Shown here one piece after another: positions 52,044 through 58,716 of a stretch of DNA of 58,716 bases. A program made the position numbers and the translations under genes. This DNA is from UBA7702 sp051866595 (lineage in GTDB: Bacteria > Bacillota > Dehalobacteriia > UBA7702): positions 1 through 58,716 of the forward strand of contig JBJDXI010000054.1 in assembly GCA_051866595.1 (NCBI GenBank), written 5' to 3'. Below the pieces are notes generated by a model. That model saw only the letters and a program-made list of their open reading frames with translations, searched no databases and had not been told where the DNA came from. Within the stretch, counting starts at the first letter, position 1, and each line of letters starts with the position of its first letter.

Positions 52044-52794
52044 ATCCCATCATCCGCTCAAACTTTTCCCTGTCCAGATAGTCCAGCTTTAGCGGTGTAA
52101 CGGAAATATAGCCTTCGTGAAGAGCTTCCATATCACTGCCGGGTTCTACAATACGTTTCTTTTGATCACTGCTGTCATAAGCGTGCCAGTAGTAATCACG
52201 GAAAAAAGGGTCTGTCCGCTTTTCCATACATTCCGTTACAAGGTCCGAGGCAATGGTCGTTTTGCGGATTCCTTTCAAATCCGCCAAAGACACCGAGGGG
52301 AAATTGATATTATAGAAAAACGGTTTACCGACCTCTTCTTTCAAGATAGCCGGCATCATTTTTGAAAACATTTTGGCCGTCAAATCAAAATCAGCGTCCA
52401 TAAAGTCCGCGGAAAGCGCGAAAGAAGGGATTCCCCTTGAAGCGCCTTCGTAAGCGGCGGAAACCGTCCCGGAATAAACGATGGATGCGCCGGCGTTATA
52501 ACCCTTATTGATACCGGAAATCAAAAGATCCGGAGGTTCTTCCATGATCTGGCTCAGCGCCATGATAACACAGTCACCGGGGGTTCCCTTTACCGTATAA
52601 ATCTCATAATCCGCTTCGGGAATATAAAATCGGTCAAGATACACCGGATCAAGAAATGTCATGCTATGGCTTTTTCCGCTCTGCTCCGAATCGGGGACGA
52701 CAACGGTCAGATCATGTTCGTCTTTTAACGCACGGATCAGCGCGTGAAGCCCCTTCCCCCGGAATCCGTCGTCATTTACAATCAGTATCTTCAT
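52006..52794 (-). CDS. surE: 5'/3'-nucleotidase SurE
   Basis: Metal-dependent nucleoside monophosphate phosphatase of 262 aa. It starts MKILIVNDDGFRGKGLHAL, with the Asp-Asp metal site; DLLISGINKGYNAGASIVYS holds the conserved Asn and the phosphate-binding SGTVSAAYEG. It follows the lepB stop by one base and therefore is coupled to it. The 3' end runs 38 nt into the opposing spoVB gene. Confidence 0.94.
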   Translation of the reverse strand: MKILIVNDDGFRGKGLHALIRALKDEHDLTVVVPDSEQSGKSHSMTFLDPVYLDRFYIPEADYEIYTVKGTPGDCVIMALSQIMEEPPDLLISGINKGYNAGASIVYSGTVSAAYEGASRGIPSFALSADFMDADFDLTAKMFSKMMPAILKEEVGKPFFYNINFPSVSLADLKGIRKTTIASDLVTECMEKRTDPFFRDYYWHAYDSSDQKKRIVEPGSDMEALHEGYISVTPLKLDYLDREKFERMMGFSDVFAEIKAMK

Positions 52795-52795
52795 T

Positions 52796-53335
52796 TCAAT
52801 AATCCACCGTTCTGAACAACGTCATATCATCAAAGGGGAAATAGCGCAATATCGCTTTGCCGTCAATATCATCAAAAGTGATATAAGGATAAGACCAGTA
52901 ATGACTGTCGGCGCTGCGGTTCCGATTGTCACCGAAAACGATATAGCTGTTTTCCGGCACCGTCACAGGACCGAAATCGTAATTGGGAATTTCCTCAATA
53001 TAGGGTTCTTCCAGAAACTCACCGTTGATATAAACACCTTCACCGGAGCGGACTTCCACCGTTTCGCCGGGCAAGCCGATAATACGTTTGATAAAGTCTT
53101 TACCCTCATCCATTTCAGCCGGAGGTTCAAAGGTGATAATATCACCCCGTTCCGGTTCCTCAAAAGAATAGGCAAGCTTGAAAATGATGATCCGGTCATT
53201 GGTGTTCAGTGTTGAGGCCATGGATTCCGAAAGGATTTTACAGGAATCGATGATAAAAAACTTCAGGACCGCAGCAATCAGAACTGCCAGAACAAGAGTA
53301 ACAATCAACTCTTTCAGGGCAGAAAGAAACTTCAT
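52796..53335 (-). CDS. lepB: Signal peptidase I
   Basis: Membrane-bound protease that cuts signal peptides on the outer face. An N-terminal helix (about 9-29) anchors the 179-aa protein. The catalytic Ser is in ILSESMASTL (about 38) and the Lys in DFIKRIIGLPGE (about 83); GDNRNRSADSHYW is the C-terminal box. The usual S-M-x-P-T-L has Ser for Pro. Size and single helix are as in Gram-positive type I enzymes. GAGGTGTAAGT precedes the ATG. Confidence 0.94.
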   Translation of the reverse strand: MKFLSALKELIVTLVLAVLIAAVLKFFIIDSCKILSESMASTLNTNDRIIIFKLAYSFEEPERGDIITFEPPAEMDEGKDFIKRIIGLPGETVEVRSGEGVYINGEFLEEPYIEEIPNYDFGPVTVPENSYIVFGDNRNRSADSHYWSYPYITFDDIDGKAILRYFPFDDMTLFRTVDY

Positions 53336-53389
53336 ACTTACACCTCGTATATTCTATTGTTGTTTTCCCTTCCTGTTTGGCTTTGGTTC

Positions 53390-53452
53390 CTCAAAACACG
53401 GTAGCGGCCATTTTCAAACGGAAAACTCTGTTCCGTCTCTTACCGATACCGT
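53390..53452 (-). terminator. Possible branched terminator after folE
   Basis: On the minus strand ACGGTA and TACCGT enclose an inner stem ACGGAA/TTCCGT, followed by GTTTTG. The T run is short, so this is a weak candidate. The 124-nt gap between folE and lepB contains no other clear signal. Confidence 0.35.
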
Positions 53453-53459
53453 TTTTCTT

Positions 53460-54038
53460 TTATTTGCCGTTAATCAGCGCAAAAGCTTCCGAACGGGTCG
53501 CCGCGCTCTTTTTGAAGTTTCCGCGAACCGCGGAAGTAATCGTTTTGGAACCGGGCTTTTTCACACCGCGCATGGTCATGCACATATGCTCCGCCTCAAT
53601 CACAACAAGAACACCCTGAGGATTCAGCCGCGCCATAATGGCATCGGCAATTTCCGTGGTAAGACGTTCCTGTACCTGAGGACGTTTGGCATAGCCTTCC
53701 ACGGTACGGGCGATTTTGGAAAGACCGGTAATGGCCCCTTCTTTTCTTGGAATATAAGCGACGTGAGCCACCCCGTAAAAGGGCATAAAATGATGTTCGC
53801 ACATTGAGTAAACGGGAATATCTTTAATCAACACCATTTCATCATGGTGTTCCGCGGAGAACTGTTTCAGCAGATGCTCACTGGGATCCGCGTGAAGCCC
53901 GGAAAAGATTTCTTCATACATACGGGCAACACGGGAAGGTGTTTCCTTCAATCCTTCACGGTCAACATCTTCACCAATGGCAAGAAGAATTTCTCTGAAA
54001 GCAGCTTCAATTCTGGGCTTATCAATTTTTGTTTCCAT
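53460..54038 (-). CDS. folE: GTP cyclohydrolase I
   Basis: First enzyme of folate (pterin) synthesis; converts GTP to dihydroneopterin triphosphate. The 192-aa protein has the zinc Cys/His residues in MCEHHFMPFYG (about 80) and HMCMTMRGVKKPGS (about 152). GLSKIARTVEGYAKRPQVQE is the family core. This enzyme is zinc-dependent. A promoter with TTGACG and TAAAAT lies upstream. GAGGTTAAAATC precedes the ATG. Confidence 0.96.
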   Translation of the reverse strand: METKIDKPRIEAAFREILLAIGEDVDREGLKETPSRVARMYEEIFSGLHADPSEHLLKQFSAEHHDEMVLIKDIPVYSMCEHHFMPFYGVAHVAYIPRKEGAITGLSKIARTVEGYAKRPQVQERLTTEIADAIMARLNPQGVLVVIEAEHMCMTMRGVKKPGSKTITSAVRGNFKKSAATRSEAFALINGK

Positions 54039-54083
54039 GATTTTAACCTCACAGTAATATTTGATTGAAGTATATCATATTAT

Positions 54084-54112
54084 ATTTTATTGTTTTTCTC
54101 TTCAAACGTCAA
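54084..54112 (-). promoter_or_regulatory. Promoter of folE
   Basis: Minus strand TTGACG (54112-54107), 17 nt, TAAAAT (54089-54084), each 5/6. An overlapping TATAAT a few bases downstream (about 54079) could be an alternative -10. The 120-nt region to the opposite gene is AT-rich. Confidence 0.65.
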
Positions 54113-54158
54113 GCTAAAGAGAGTAAATATTTTATATATTTCTTAAAGGAGGAATGAA

Positions 54159-54518
54159 ATGCACCGGTTTTCCATAAAAAGAACATATTTTTACGCCTAT
54201 TTGATCACCGCCGCCCTCACCTTTTCAATGGCACTGCTTTTTAGCATGGTATTTACTTACATTCCCTTAGCCACGAAAATCCTTACGGTTTTTTCCAACC
54301 TCTGTCTGGGACTTGCCGTTTTTGCCGGGGCGTATTACATCGCGAGATCCACACCGTTTTTTCGCTTCCGCCATATTCTTGTCCTCTCCACCGCGGTTTT
54401 ACTAACCGTTCTCCTCTGCACCGTCTTTTTTGGGGAGCTCAACTCCGGACTGATGATGCAAAAAATGGTTCTTATCGGTGCCGCCGCATTTCTCGGTGAA
54501 ATCTGCGGCAGGATTTAA
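54159..54518 (+). CDS. Small integral membrane protein (TIGR04086-like)
   Basis: A 119-aa protein with four hydrophobic segments (about 11-33, 40-62, 70-90, 98-117) and a basic start MHRFSIKRTYFYAYLITAAL. The layout resembles the TIGR04086 family of Firmicute four-helix membrane proteins of unknown function. AAAGGAGGAATGAA precedes the ATG, a very strong ribosome-binding site. It converges with the Cys-rich small gene; the two stops are 3 nt apart. Confidence 0.75.
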   Translation: MHRFSIKRTYFYAYLITAALTFSMALLFSMVFTYIPLATKILTVFSNLCLGLAVFAGAYYIARSTPFFRFRHILVLSTAVLLTVLLCTVFFGELNSGLMMQKMVLIGAAAFLGEICGRI

Positions 54519-54521
54519 TCA

Positions 54522-54704
54522 TCATTTATCACTGTTATTCTTTTCCTGAGACATTGACTCCGACGCTGAAAACAACTTCTTCCGGCGTTTTTTTCTCTCG
54601 CAATAAGGCGGACGTTTCGATGTCTCATGATACGCCCGGCAGGCATCACAATCGCCGTGACGTTCACATTTCTTCTTTTTACAGGGACATTCCATATTCA
54701 ACAT
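54522..54704 (-). CDS. Small cysteine-rich, basic protein of unknown function
   Basis: A 60-aa product from ATG 54704 (MLNMECPCKKKKCERHGDCD), with AAAAGGAAAAGAAA upstream. The pattern CPC-x4-C-x2-HG-x-C-x2-C followed by a distal Cys (RPPYCERKK) suggests a zinc finger, and resembles short uncharacterised Clostridia proteins with a CPC...HGDC motif. The C-terminal half is strongly basic and then Ser/Glu-rich. The longer frame to 54776 begins in a hairpin and is rejected. It is downstream of spoVM. Confidence 0.7.
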   Translation of the reverse strand: MLNMECPCKKKKCERHGDCDACRAYHETSKRPPYCERKKRRKKLFSASESMSQEKNNSDK

Positions 54705-54760
54705 TTTCTTTTCCTTTTCAGTCCTACGTCTACCGTCGGACAACACCTGTTTTCTTCGCG

Positions 54761-54801
54761 TCAAGGAGGAGTTCACAAAACACTGTGAACTCCTCCTTTG
54801 A
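54761..54801. repeat. Long near-perfect inverted repeat (hairpin) between the Cys-rich gene and spoVM
   Basis: TCAAGGAGGAGTTCACA (54761-54777) and TGTGAACTCCTCCTTTGA (54784-54801) pair over 17 bp with one extra T. The loop is AAACAC. No T run follows on either strand. The arm holds an AGGAGG core. It lies 39 nt downstream of the spoVM stop. Confidence 0.85.
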
Positions 54802-54839
54802 GATTTATGTAATTAATCCGTCTGAAATATTCCTTGAAA

Positions 54840-54905
54840 TCAATGAATGAATTTCCGCAGAATCCGTTTCAGACCCGCGGGCACCTTAAAAAACAAAACG
54901 CGCAT
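54840..54905 (-). CDS. spoVM: SpoVM, spore-coat morphogenetic amphipathic peptide
   Basis: A 21-codon frame, MRVLFFKVPAGLKRILRKFI followed by His and a stop. It is preceded by GAGGTGG at a 5-nt distance. Aligned with the B. subtilis SpoVM start MKFYTIKLPKFLGGIVRAML it keeps Met1, Lys7, Pro9, Leu12, Ile15 and Arg17, with conservative changes at positions 2 and 8. Pro9 is important for curvature sensing on the forespore. SpoVM anchors SpoIVA, whose gene lies 3 kb upstream on the same strand. Upstream GGCATATATT with GTTATAAA 13 nt before loosely resembles a sigma-E promoter. Alignment is from memory. Confidence 0.78.
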   Translation of the reverse strand: MRVLFFKVPAGLKRILRKFIH

Positions 54906-54954
54906 AAAACCACCTCAGTTTGATTTTACTTAAATATATGCCCGCAGTCTTAAT

Positions 54955-57732
54955 TTATAACTTCGTCTCGATCAGATGAGCGATTTCTTTCACAGTGCCC
55001 CGGTATAATCTGGAAACCGGCAGGGAGTCCACAAAGTCACTGCCGTATCGCTTTTCGTAAATGCGTTTATCCAGCACACAGATAACACCGCGGTCATCCT
55101 CCTTCCGCAATAAACGTCCGAAGCCCTGCTTAAAACGGATGATGGCCTGAGGCAGGCTCAGTTCACCGAAGGCATTGCGGTTTTCCGCTTTCAGACGATC
55201 CATTTTTGCCGCGATGGTGGGAATATCCGGCGGCCAGAACGGCAAGCGCACAATCACCAGCAAACTGAGATTTTCACCGGCCACGTCAATACCTTCCCAA
55301 AAGCTGTTGGCACCGAGAATCACCGTCTTTTTATCTTCCCGCATACGTTTCAGCAGTGTGCTACGACTACCGCTGATCTCATGAGCCAATACCGTAACGC
55401 CTTTTTCCGCTAAAGGACGCTCCACCCGACGGAAAACCTCCCGGAGATGCATATGAGAAGTAAACAGGACCAACGCCCGGCCTTGGGATGCGGCGGTGAG
55501 AGAAATGATCGTTTCGGAAATTTCTTCCAGATATTCATATTCCGAAACGGAACCCACCAAAGGAACGTCGGTGGCGGCTAAAAGTACCGACTGATGATCG
55601 TAATCAAAAGGAGATTCCAGCAATAACTCTTTAACTTCCTTTTCCGCGAGATCCACACCGCAGGTACGGCGGTAATACCGGAAATTTCCCTTTACACTTA
55701 ACGTCGCGGAAACAAAAATGACGCTTTCTTTATAACGATACAGCGCTTCCGCCAATGCTTCGTCGATCATCAGCGGCGCCGTTTTCAAAATGGGATAAAG
55801 TGTCCGTTCATTCCCCTCTTCCAGCCAGGAGACAACATTCTTTTCTTCTCCTCCGAGAAAAGCGGCAAGGGAGGTGGTGTGCTCACACCAGCTGCTCCGT
55901 GCCACGGAAAAACGGATTTTATCGTTTTCATAGCCGTCTTCTTCCAGTTCTTCCTCAAAAACCGCGGCGGTCTTATTCAACAGATTCCGGATTTCTTCAT
56001 ACCACAGCGCCAGATTTTCCAACGCCACTTCAGCATCTATCCAGAAAGCGCTGTTCCGAACTTGCTCATCAATGCGGAGCGTACGGAAAATTCCGTTGCT
56101 GCGGCGGGCGCAGGTTTCCATCATCTCTTTCAGGGCGAAAAAGCAATCTTTACCTTTATCGCCGTTGGTTTTCAGATTTTCCATCAGCTCTTCAAGAAAA
56201 GTCTGTTTTTCCCGGATCTTTTCAAGGGTCTGTTCCGTAGCGTATAAACCGGGGAAGGAAATACGGCGGTAAAGCTTCTGCAAAACACTGTTCAGTTCTG
56301 AAAGGACGCCGGTATGATCAAAAAAGGAAAAAGAACTGCCCAAACAGTTTTCCGCCACGGTTTCCAGCTGATGCGCTTCATCTATAATAAGATAATCAGT
56401 TTTCGGCAGGATACCGCCACACATGACGGAATCCGTCAGCAATAAGGAATGGTTGATAACGATCAGATGCGCCTGTTCCGCTTCACGACGGGCCCGCCGT
56501 ACAAAACAGCGGCCATGATAATACGGACAGCGTACACCGAGACAATTTTCCGAAGCGGCAGAAAAACGGTTCCAGACCCGTTTTTCAAAGGAATTGAGAT
56601 TGAGAACGTCACCGTCGCCGTCTTCGGTATCACAAACCCAGGGAAGAATCCGTGCCATGAAAAAGACATCGTCATGATCTTCATTTTCATAGGAATTTTC
56701 CCATTTTCGGTAACATAGATAGTGACTGCGTCCTTTGATCAGCGCGGAGCGGATCGCGCCCCCAAAGCACTCGTTCAGTTCCGGAATATCCTTTTTCATA
56801 ATCTGATCCTGCAGGTGGATCGTATGCGTGCTGATAATCACAGGCTCGTGACCGTAAAGGCTCTCCAGTACGGAAGGCATCAGATAAGCAATGGTTTTGC
56901 CGGTACCGGTACCCGCTTCGGCCAAAAGATAATCTTCCTGATTAAAAGCGTCGCAGACCGCCAGGGCCATAGTCGTCTGAGAGGGCCGGCAGCGGTATCC
57001 GAAAACATACTTTATCAGGCCGTCTTCTCCCTCAAAGTAATGGAGGAGTTGTTCCCGGTCAATGATGTACTTTTCCGTTTCTTCCTCCTCATCGCTTTTT
57101 TCGCTGTCCTTTTGATAGGAAGATTTGGGTGGAAGATAGCTCTCGGCAAACACATCGGGATCAAACCGTTCAAAATACCGACGGTAAGTGGAGTAACGGT
57201 CGCCAAAGAGGTGAACCCAAGCGGCGATGATCCCTTTATCCGTCTCACGGAAGCTTTTTTCAATCAATTCAAAAAGCGCCGCCGTCGCCTCGGCATCGGC
57301 CAACGCCCGATGATGCGCCGGCGTCTCGATACCGAAATACTCCACAAGATTTACCAGAGCATAACTTTCCAGCATAGGAAAGGCCATTTTACAGAGGGTT
57401 ATCGTGTCGAGCCACTCTTCTTTCGGAATACCGGTATAGAGCTCAAGAAAGGCGCCGTCAAAAGAAGCGTTGTGGGCAAGAGGTACAGCGTCTCCCATAA
57501 AATCAATGAAATCGTCGATCACCTCTTCGATCAAAGGCTGGCCGTACAGCATTTCATCGGTAATACCGGTAATCTCGGAAATCGTTTCCGTCAGAGAAAT
57601 TTCCGGGTCAATCAGCGTCTGAAAAACCGACCGGTTTCCTTTATCGTCCATGCGCACAGCGCCGATCTCAATGATTTTATCCCTTTTCGCATTCAAACCT
57701 GTCGTTTCCAGGTCCACAATAACCCATTCCAT
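54955..57732 (-). CDS. dinG: DinG-type helicase with N-terminal exonuclease domain
   Basis: Fusion of an exonuclease (DnaQ/PolC-epsilon type, about 1-165: MEWVIVDLETTGLNAKRDKI, HHRALADAEATAALF) with an XPD/DinG superfamily-2 helicase (about 220-925: EAGTGTGKTIAYLMPSVL, DEAH box in LIIDEAHQLE). Between Walker A and B are cysteines in YLCYRKWEN, NCLGVRCPYYHGRCF, a spacing that could hold an Fe-S cluster. I start at ATG 57732 because AAAGGAGTAACGATT precedes it; the 925-aa length is normal. Repairs or unwinds damaged DNA and R-loops. It lies between spoIVA and spoVM. Confidence 0.93.
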   Translation of the reverse strand: MEWVIVDLETTGLNAKRDKIIEIGAVRMDDKGNRSVFQTLIDPEISLTETISEITGITDEMLYGQPLIEEVIDDFIDFMGDAVPLAHNASFDGAFLELYTGIPKEEWLDTITLCKMAFPMLESYALVNLVEYFGIETPAHHRALADAEATAALFELIEKSFRETDKGIIAAWVHLFGDRYSTYRRYFERFDPDVFAESYLPPKSSYQKDSEKSDEEEETEKYIIDREQLLHYFEGEDGLIKYVFGYRCRPSQTTMALAVCDAFNQEDYLLAEAGTGTGKTIAYLMPSVLESLYGHEPVIISTHTIHLQDQIMKKDIPELNECFGGAIRSALIKGRSHYLCYRKWENSYENEDHDDVFFMARILPWVCDTEDGDGDVLNLNSFEKRVWNRFSAASENCLGVRCPYYHGRCFVRRARREAEQAHLIVINHSLLLTDSVMCGGILPKTDYLIIDEAHQLETVAENCLGSSFSFFDHTGVLSELNSVLQKLYRRISFPGLYATEQTLEKIREKQTFLEELMENLKTNGDKGKDCFFALKEMMETCARRSNGIFRTLRIDEQVRNSAFWIDAEVALENLALWYEEIRNLLNKTAAVFEEELEEDGYENDKIRFSVARSSWCEHTTSLAAFLGGEEKNVVSWLEEGNERTLYPILKTAPLMIDEALAEALYRYKESVIFVSATLSVKGNFRYYRRTCGVDLAEKEVKELLLESPFDYDHQSVLLAATDVPLVGSVSEYEYLEEISETIISLTAASQGRALVLFTSHMHLREVFRRVERPLAEKGVTVLAHEISGSRSTLLKRMREDKKTVILGANSFWEGIDVAGENLSLLVIVRLPFWPPDIPTIAAKMDRLKAENRNAFGELSLPQAIIRFKQGFGRLLRKEDDRGVICVLDKRIYEKRYGSDFVDSLPVSRLYRGTVKEIAHLIETKL

Positions 57733-57754
57733 AATCGTTACTCCTTTAAAGCGT

Positions 57755-57763
57755 ATTATATCA
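57755..57763 (-). promoter_or_regulatory. Extended -10 promoter of dinG
   Basis: Minus strand TGA directly before TATAAT (57760-57755); no clear -35. The start would be only about 16 nt before the dinG ATG, downstream of the spoIVA terminator. I saw no LexA box. Confidence 0.6.
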
Positions 57764-57785
57764 TAAAACACTCTGCAAAAACAGT

Positions 57786-57825
57786 AAAAAAGAGCCGGTT
57801 TCAGAATGAATCTGAAAACCGGCTC
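57786..57825 (-). terminator. Terminator downstream of spoIVA
   Basis: Minus strand GAGCCGGTTTTCAG, loop ATTCATT, CTGAAACCGGCTC, TTTTTT: 13 bp with one bulged T. Strong intrinsic terminator between spoIVA and dinG. Confidence 0.92.
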
Positions 57826-57930
57826 AAGATCTGCTGTAGATTATTTCCCATCGCTTTACGGCAGAGAGCGCTCTTACCGCCTCGCTCACATCGGATAAAT
57901 ATTTTTATCGGAACCTTTTCCGCGTTCCGA
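57826..57930 (-). other. Structured non-coding stretch between spoIVA and its terminator
   Basis: The 105 nt contain, on the minus strand, ATCGGAAC/GTTCCGAT (8 bp, 9-nt loop), then CGGTAAGAGC/GCTCTCTGCCG (paired with one bulge), then ATCT/AGAT before the terminator stem. No open frame with a ribosome-binding site is seen. It may be a 3'-UTR element or a small RNA. Confidence 0.4.
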
Positions 57931-58716
57931 TTATAGAATAATACAGATAATTCCCCCGCCACCGTCATTGACCATGCGTTCCAAAGTGACTTGCAATTTA
58001 TCGCGGGCCGAATCCGGCATCGTACAAAGCTTGCTCTGTATACCTTCCTGTACCAGTGTATTCAGAGATTTACCAAAAATATTGGTATCCCACATTTTCT
58101 TGGGATCATCCTCAAATTCATCGAGGATATAGCGAACCAGCTCCTCACATTGTTTTTCCGTGCCGACCAGCGGCGTGATTTCCGTGGAGATATTGGCCCG
58201 GATCACGTGATAGCTCGGTGCCGAGGCTTTGAGCTTCACGCCGAAACGACCACCCTGTTTGATGAGCTCCGGTTCTTCCAGATACATTTCATCCAATTGC
58301 GGATTAACAATACCGTAACCGTTTTCCCGTACTTCGGCCATGGCATCCTTCAGTTTGTTCCATTCCCGGTCGGAAAGAGCATATTTGCGCATGAGACGCA
58401 TAATCGTCTGATTTCCCTCAATCTCCTCTCCGGCGTACTCACCCAGAATCCGGTAGAAGTAATCGTCGCTGACGCCGACTTCCAGCAAAGATACGCCGGT
58501 GCTAAGATCCATTTGAACAAGGGAAGCGTTTTCCGCCGCTTCAAGCTGAGCAAGGTTTTCCACCGCCCGATCCAGATCACGGATGCGGTGAATACTGTTG
58601 ACAATATCGTAGATATTGCTTTCCATATCTTTCCGCAGCCAATGGTTTTCATCAATTTCGGGAATCCATTCGGGTAAATGAACTTCCACTTCGGTAACGG
58701 GGAATTCATAAAGAGA
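57931..58716 (-). CDS. spoIVA: Stage IV sporulation protein A (5' part outside window)
   Basis: ATPase that polymerises into the basement layer of the spore coat. The frame is open to the window edge and encodes the last 261 residues of about 490. It contains LYEFPVTEVEVHLPEW and ENHWLRKDMESN, which resemble SpoIVA of Bacillus, then FWAxS-less middle and C-terminal domains, ending GGGGIICIIL; the C-terminal residues attach to SpoVM on the forespore. The N-terminal Walker ATPase lies outside. Methionine-like starts inside (58689) are internal. Strong evidence for a spore-forming lineage or one that kept the genes. Confidence 0.93.
   Translation of the reverse strand, partial: SLYEFPVTEVEVHLPEWIPEIDENHWLRKDMESNIYDIVNSIHRIRDLDRAVENLAQLEAAENASLVQMDLSTGVSLLEVGVSDDYFYRILGEYAGEEIEGNQTIMRLMRKYALSDREWNKLKDAMAEVRENGYGIVNPQLDEMYLEEPELIKQGGRFGVKLKASAPSYHVIRANISTEITPLVGTEKQCEELVRYILDEFEDDPKKMWDTNIFGKSLNTLVQEGIQSKLCTMPDSARDKLQVTLERMVNDGGGGIICIIL

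Noticed and set aside
54705..54776. Longer form of the Cys-rich gene from GTG 54776
   Set aside because: It starts within the 17-bp hairpin and has no ribosome-binding site, whereas ATG 54704 has one.

Overview
This window looks like chromosome from an anaerobic, endospore-forming Bacillota (Firmicute); I lean towards Negativicutes but cannot exclude Clostridia. The reasons are: sporulation genes at the right-hand end (the C-terminal half of spoIVA, a 21-codon spoVM, a SpoVB-type flippase); the strictly anaerobic class III ribonucleotide reductase nrdD-nrdG; textbook Firmicute gene order (priA-def-fmt-peptidase-rsmB-rlmN-prpC-prkC-rsgA-rpe, and pheS-pheT-zapA-mutS2); strong Shine-Dalgarno sites; and several near-consensus sigma-A promoters. 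I saw no rRNA, tRNA, insertion sequence, prophage or CRISPR array. It reads as core genome, almost all on the minus strand; the plus-strand genes are the sodium symporter pair near 41.4-43.1 kb, spoVB, and a small membrane protein.

Layout from left to right (minus-strand operons run right to left). 1-3.5 kb: riboflavin operon ribD-ribE-ribBA-ribH behind a promoter, an FMN riboswitch and a terminator that abuts the ribD ribosome-binding site. 3.5-14.4 kb: the housekeeping string priA, def, fmt, a membrane zinc peptidase, rsmB, rlmN, the PP2C phosphatase/PASTA kinase pair, rsgA and rpe. 14.4-17.5 kb: nrdD-nrdG with its own extended -10 promoter and terminator. 17.5-26.2 kb: a probable nine-gene operon from a MetF-MetV fusion through an Lrp-type regulator, aminotransferase, trkA-trkH potassium uptake, dnaD-dnaI helicase loading and a nitrilase-family amidase to a YnzC-like protein with an unusual histidine-rich tail. 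26.3-27.7 kb: two poorly characterised genes and a GNAT acetyltransferase. 27.7-37.5 kb: pheS-pheT-zapA-NIF3-like-U32-mutS2 with an attenuator-like leader. 37.5-41.2 kb: zur-znuA-znuC-znuB plus a SpoU-type methyltransferase. 41.3-43.1 kb: an SNF-family symporter with a 39-residue MetS-like partner. 43.1-48.3 kb: a response regulator/histidine kinase/ABC exporter operon. 48.3-58.7 kb: an EF-G-like GTPase, spoVB, surE, lepB, folE, a small membrane protein, a cysteine-rich mini-protein, spoVM, dinG and spoIVA.

The observations I consider most worth following are the spoVM gene (normally missed because it is only 66 nt), the His-rich extension on the YnzC-family protein, the two structured leaders (pheST and the symporter), a palindrome sitting exactly between the -35 and -10 boxes of the two-component operon, the 73-nt ribD/ribE overlap, and several unexplained hairpins in the spore-gene region. 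I did not find a convincing entirely new multi-gene system.
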